A stretch of DNA of 64,000 bases from Candidatus Latescibacterota bacterium (GTDB lineage: Bacteria; Krumholzibacteriota; Krumholzibacteriia; JACNKJ01): positions 1 to 64,000 of the forward strand of contig JACKDC010000002.1 of NCBI GenBank assembly GCA_020633725.1, given 5' to 3'. This document shows positions 60,224 through 64,000 of this stretch, one piece after another. Made by a program: the position numbers and the translations under genes. The notes below the pieces were generated by a model that made no database searches, had not been told where the DNA came from, and worked only from the letters and a program-made list of their open reading frames with translations. How positions within the stretch are numbered: position 1 is the stretch's first letter; every line of letters begins with the position of its first letter.

Positions 60224-61410
60224 GACGCGCCGCGCTCCTCGCGCTCGCCTGCCTGGCCGCGGCCACGCCGGCGCGGGCACTCTACGACTGGCAAGGCGAG
60301 ACGTGGAGCCTGGGCCTGGATGGCGCGGGCCGCAGCTTCACCTTCGTCACCCGTGGCGACGCCGCCGAGCGCCAGGCCGTGAGCACCCAGCGCCTGCGCC
60401 TGGACGCCACGCTGCGCCTTGGCGGCGGCGCGCGCGTCGATGCCGCGGGCGACTTCACCGCCGTGCTGGGCACGGGCGGCGCCACGGCGTTTGCGCTGCC
60501 GTCCGCCACGGACTGGCGCTGGCGGGACCTCGACGCCACGGTGGAGCGCGGCGACGGCTACTCGCTCCTGCGCGACCTCGACCGCCTCGCGCTGAGCGTG
60601 CGCCGCGCCGACATGACCCTGTGCGCAGGAAGACAGGCCGTCACGCTGGGCAACGCGCTGCTGCTGCCCAGCCTCGATCTCTTCGCGCCCTTCACCCCCG
60701 GCGCCCTCGACACCGAGTACAAGCGCGGCGTGGACGCCCTGCGCCTCGGCCGCGCCTTCGGCCTGCGGGGCGAGGCTGAGCTGATCGCCGTGGCCCACGC
60801 GGACTCCCTGGACGCGGGCGCGCTGCTGGCGCGGGGGCGTCTCGACCTGGGCGGGGTCAGCGCCACGCTGCTGGGCGGCGTGGGCATGCACGAGCCCTTT
60901 GCCGGCGTTTCGCTGTCCACGGATCTCGGGGGAACGGGCTACTACGCGGAGGGGCTCGCCCGCGCGGGGCGCCACCGCGACGATACCTGGCGCCTCACCG
61001 TCGGCGCGCAGCGGCAGCTACTCGCGGATCTCTCCGCCGCGCTCGAGTTCCAGCACGACAGCTTCGGGGCCACGTCAGTGGACGGCTATCTCGCCGCTGC
61101 CCAGGTGCCGGAGATCCGTCGCGGCGAGGCCTTCCTGCTCGGCCGCGACTATCTGGCGCTCAACCTGAACTGGCAGGCGCGGCCGCTGCTGGCGCTCAGC
61201 CTCTTCGCGCTGCGCAACCTGCACGATGCCTCGATGCTGCTCGAGCCCGCGCTGAACTGGGACTTTGCCCAGGAGGCCGCCATCGGCGCCGGGGGGCTCT
61301 ACGGCCTCGGCAAGGGGACGCACCCGGGGCCGTTCGGCATCGCCGTGCCGCGGAGCGAGTTCGGCACGCTGCCGGACACCGTGTTCGCGGAGCTGCGCTT
61401 CTACTTCTAG
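60220..61410 (+). CDS. Outer-membrane beta-barrel protein of the Lol-like operon
   Basis: A 396-residue exported protein. Signal peptide MRRAALLALACLAAATPARA. The body is composed of alternating beta-strands (LRLDATLRLGGGARVDAAGDF, LRLGRAFGLRGEAELIAVAHADS, LTVGAQRQLLADLSAALEFQH, YLALNLNWQARPLLALSLFAL), and it ends ELRFYF with the C-terminal aromatic residue that BAM recognises. No family assigned; it resembles alginate-export-type barrels only loosely. GTG start inside the ATPase stop (GTGA), so it is made with the transporter. Confidence 0.85.
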   Translation: MRRAALLALACLAAATPARALYDWQGETWSLGLDGAGRSFTFVTRGDAAERQAVSTQRLRLDATLRLGGGARVDAAGDFTAVLGTGGATAFALPSATDWRWRDLDATVERGDGYSLLRDLDRLALSVRRADMTLCAGRQAVTLGNALLLPSLDLFAPFTPGALDTEYKRGVDALRLGRAFGLRGEAELIAVAHADSLDAGALLARGRLDLGGVSATLLGGVGMHEPFAGVSLSTDLGGTGYYAEGLARAGRHRDDTWRLTVGAQRQLLADLSAALEFQHDSFGATSVDGYLAAAQVPEIRRGEAFLLGRDYLALNLNWQARPLLALSLFALRNLHDASMLLEPALNWDFAQEAAIGAGGLYGLGKGTHPGPFGIAVPRSEFGTLPDTVFAELRFYF

Positions 61411-61412
61411 CC

Positions 61413-61440
61413 TTGCGCTCCCGCCCGGCTGTGCTATATT
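61413..61440 (+). promoter_or_regulatory. Putative arsR promoter
   Basis: TTGCGC (61413-61418), 16-nt spacer, TATATT (61435-61440; 5 of 6). Transcription would start at about 61447-61450, at or beside the ATG 61450, so the message may be leaderless. Confidence 0.55.
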
Positions 61441-61457
61441 TGCATCGTCATGCAAAT
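61438..61457. promoter_or_regulatory. Inverted repeat overlapping the arsR start codon, probable ArsR operator
   Basis: Arms ATTTGCAT (61438-61445) and ATGCAAAT (61450-61457) with a CGTC spacer. It covers the end of the -10 box, the likely transcription start and the ATG. That placement is what an autoregulating ArsR repressor needs. Confidence 0.6.
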
Positions 61458-61784
61458 GAACTGCGACCCCGGAAGCGCCCTCGACGGCCTGCTCGAACCC
61501 GCCCTCTTCAAGGCGCTCGGCGACCCGAACCGTCTCGCCCTGCTGCTGCGCCTGGCGGCGGCGGGGGGGCCGGCCACGGTGGGAGCGCTGGGCGGCTGCT
61601 GCGCGCGCGACCTCTCCGTGGTCTCGCGGCACCTGGCCCGGCTGCGTGACGCCGGGATCGTCAGCGCCGAGAAGCGGGGCCGCGAAGTCTTCTACCGGCT
61701 CAACACCGATCTCGCGGGCACCCTGCGCGCCATCGCGGACGCCCTGGACGCCTGCTGTCCCCCGAATCAGGAGTGCGACTGCCC

Positions 61785-61788
<4 letters not shown>
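61450..61788 (+). CDS. arsR: ArsR-family metalloregulator, Cys-rich
   Basis: A 112-residue winged-helix repressor (LFKALGDPNRLALLLRLAAA, DLSVVSRHLARLRDAGIVSAEKRGREVFYRL). Candidate As(III) ligands are Cys-Cys just before the recognition helix (GGCCARDLS), an N-terminal NCDP and a C-terminal tail CCPPNQECDCP: at least seven Cys. This differs from the CVCDLC motif of E. coli ArsR. ATG at 61450 or 61456, both within the operator. It overlaps arsM by 4 nt. Confidence 0.9.
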
Positions 61789-62642
<854 letters not shown>

Positions 62643-62695
62643 TCGTCGCCGCGATCTGCTAGGATGCGGACGACCCGCTGGCGAAGGGAGAGGCC

Positions 62696-62956
62696 ATGCG
62701 CCGCTGGCTGATCGCCGTGCTGCTCGTCTTCATCCTGCTCGTGGCCCTGCAGAACATGGGCGAGGTGACGCTGCGCTTCCTCGTGTGGGAGACGCGCGTG
62801 TCCGGTGTGCTCGTCTACCTGGCGCTCTTCGCGCTGGGCTTCCTCGGCGGCTGGATCGCCGGGCACGTGGGACGTCGCCGCGCCGCGGCGAAGGTCCGGC
62901 CGGCGCCGCCGTCATCGACGCCGCCCGCGGCTCCGCCGGCGCCGCCTTCGCCGTGA
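62696..62956 (+). CDS. LapA-domain (DUF1049) small membrane protein
   Basis: An 86-residue protein with two membrane helices (WLIAVLLVFILLVALQN and VLVYLALFALGFLGGWIAGH) and a Pro/Ala-rich tail. The 'NMGEVTLRFLVWE' link between the helices is the LapA/DUF1049 signature; E. coli LapA takes part in controlling LPS assembly. ATG after AAGGGAGAGG. Its stop overlaps the next GTG, which places it in the arsenic operon; why is unclear. Confidence 0.85.
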   Translation: MRRWLIAVLLVFILLVALQNMGEVTLRFLVWETRVSGVLVYLALFALGFLGGWIAGHVGRRRAAAKVRPAPPSSTPPAAPPAPPSP

Positions 62957-63759
62957 GCGTGCGGCGCGAGAACTTCGGCAGCGGCGCGCCCTGGGAGTCC
63001 ATCGTCGGCTACTCGCGCGCGGTGCGCGCGGGACGTCGCGTGGTGGTGACGGGCACCGTGGGCGAGGGCGCGGACGCCTACGCCCAGGCCACGGACGCCC
63101 TGGCCAAGATCGCCGCCGCGCTGGCCCGCGCGGGCGGCTCGCTGGCCGACGTCGTGCGCACGCGGATCTTCGTCACCGACATCGCGCGCGACTGGGAGGC
63201 CGTGGGCCGCGCCCACCGCGAAGCCCTGGGCGACGTGATGCCCGCCACCACCATGGTGCAGGTTGGCGCCCTCATCGCGCCCCACTTCGTGGTGGAGATC
63301 GAGGCCGACGCGGAGCTGGGCCTCGTGGACGTCCCCGCGCCCATGCCCGCCGACTACAACGACGCCGCCGTGGCCGGGCTGCTTCGCGCCGCCGGCCTGC
63401 CCGTGCCCGGCGAGGACGACGCCCCCGTGCAGATGCGCGTTCTGCGCGAAGACGGCCGCGTGCTCGCCTGTGCCGGCTACGAACGCCACGGCGACTTCGC
63501 GCTGCTGCGCTCCGTGGCGGTGGACGCCGGCGCCCGTGGCCGCGGCCTCGGCCGCGCGCTGGCGACGGGCGTGCTCGACGAGCTCGCCCGCGCGGGGGTC
63601 GCCGCCGTCTGCCTGCTCACGCTCGACGCGGCGCCCTTCTTCGCTCGACTCGGCTTCGCGCCCATTCCCCGCGACGCCGTGCCGGCGCCGCTGCTGGCGT
63701 CGCGGGAGTTCGCGCTTCACCACTGCGACAGCGCGCAGACCCTGCGCCGGGAGCTCTGA
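62953..63759 (+). CDS. RidA-family domain fused to an ArsN2-type N-acetyltransferase
   Basis: A 268-residue fusion. Residues 1 to about 125 are a YjgF/RidA trimer domain (VVVTGTVGEGADAYAQATDALAKI, RTRIFVTDIARDWEAVGRAH, VVEIEADAEL), but the catalytic Arg of classical RidA (PARS) is replaced in PATTMVQV. From about residue 130 an ArsN2-like GNAT follows: GLLRAAGLPVPGEDD, ACAGYERHGDFALLRSVAV, ARGRGLGRAL, LTLDAAPFFARLGF. ArsN proteins acetylate organoarsenical antibiotics such as arsinothricin (known for ArsN1). GTG start overlapping the LapA stop; part of the arsR-arsM locus. Confidence 0.88.
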   Translation: MSVRRENFGSGAPWESIVGYSRAVRAGRRVVVTGTVGEGADAYAQATDALAKIAAALARAGGSLADVVRTRIFVTDIARDWEAVGRAHREALGDVMPATTMVQVGALIAPHFVVEIEADAELGLVDVPAPMPADYNDAAVAGLLRAAGLPVPGEDDAPVQMRVLREDGRVLACAGYERHGDFALLRSVAVDAGARGRGLGRALATGVLDELARAGVAAVCLLTLDAAPFFARLGFAPIPRDAVPAPLLASREFALHHCDSAQTLRREL

Positions 63760-63762
63760 CCC

Positions 63763-64000
63763 ATGGATGCTCGCATGTTCCGCCGGCTTCGACTCGCGAT
63801 CCTGTTCGTCCTTCTGCCGACGATCGCGGCCGCGCTCACCTATCCCCCGGCCCGCACCGTGGACCAGGTGGACGACTACCACGGCAGCCAGGTCGCTGAT
63901 CCCTACCGCTGGCTGGAGGACATCGGCAGCGATGAGGTCGCCGCCTGGGTCGCCGCCGAAAGCGCGAAGACCTCCGCCTACCTGGACACGATCGACGGTC
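63763..64000 (+). CDS. Prolyl oligopeptidase (S9A), N-terminal part only
   Basis: The ATG at 63763 opens a frame that runs off the window. The visible 79 residues are a signal peptide (RLAILFVLLPTIAAA) and YPPARTVDQVDDYHGSQVADPYRWLEDIGSDEVAAWV-type sequence (given in part), the conserved N-terminus of S9A prolyl endopeptidases. It is the third S9 peptidase of the window and, unlike the one at 1222-3210, exported. Confidence 0.9.
   Translation, partial: MDARMFRRLRLAILFVLLPTIAAALTYPPARTVDQVDDYHGSQVADPYRWLEDIGSDEVAAWVAAESAKTSAYLDTIDG

Overview
The window is GC-rich, almost completely coding DNA with short intergenic gaps, many 1-8 nt stop/start overlaps and frequent GTG/TTG starts. Exported proteins end in FlgD-like Ig/type IX-style C-terminal tails (8999-10639, 34044-35231, 39687-42122), and there are outer-membrane barrel proteins, parallel beta-helix proteins and LolA-like carriers. 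This points to a didermic bacterium of the FCB superphylum or a nearby candidate phylum (Krumholzibacteriota/Eisenbacteria-like). The lineage is an inference from gene style, not from a marker gene. I found no rRNA, tRNA, CRISPR array, transposase, integrase or phage gene.

Layout. 1-15.4 kb: a beta-helix protein cut by the left edge, two S9 peptidases (one fused to a formylglycine-generating-enzyme-like domain), a VanY/Sir2/SprT-like metallopeptidase chain, a second beta-helix protein, a lipid kinase, a double zinc-ribbon protein, and a cation/proton antiporter fused to a free-methionine-sulfoxide-reductase-type GAF domain followed by a thioredoxin-fold protein. 15.4-15.9 kb: the only sizeable non-coding stretch, with one mini-ORF. 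15.9-20.9 kb: four tandem twin-GNAT acetyltransferases coupled to a C45 Ntn acyltransferase. 20.9-26 kb: an HDOD/EAL protein, RmuC, a lipoprotein, a small exported protein and an MBL hydrolase. 26-28.5 kb (minus): a DNA-alkylation-damage operon (alkyltransferase-like protein, HAD phosphatase, AlkD-like protein with a histone-H1-like tail). 28.48-28.63 kb: a 145-bp element bounded by perfect 24-nt inverted repeats. 28.7-42.1 kb: a fungal-type single-chain homoaconitase, MoxR and DUF58 (separated), a flippase, phosphodiesterase, flavodoxin, oxidoreductases and a large secreted repeat protein.

42.2-46 kb: DsrE-like protein, then ECF sigma, putative anti-sigma and two HEAT-repeat exported proteins. 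46-51.8 kb: a 2-hydroxyacyl-CoA-dehydratase-like protein and its giant double-ASKHA activase behind a recognisable promoter. 51.9-55.6 kb: SRPBCC, secreted bactofilin-like and TPM/YgcG proteins. 55.6-61.4 kb: an apparently self-contained Lol-like export operon (TetR, LolA-like carrier, two FtsX-type permeases, ATPase, outer-membrane barrel) with a perfect 20-bp palindromic operator. 61.4-63.8 kb: an arsenic locus (arsR, arsM, LapA-like, and a RidA-ArsN2 fusion). 63.8-64 kb: the start of a prolyl oligopeptidase.

Most unusual points: the RidA-ArsN2 fusion in an arsR-arsM locus; the four-fold twin-GNAT array with a C45 acyltransferase; the Lol-like operon with its own outer-membrane barrel; the alkylation-repair operon with an H1-tailed AlkD; the antiporter-fRMsr fusion with an internal ribosome-binding site; the S9-FGE fusion; the fungal-like homoaconitase; and the MITE-like inverted repeat.
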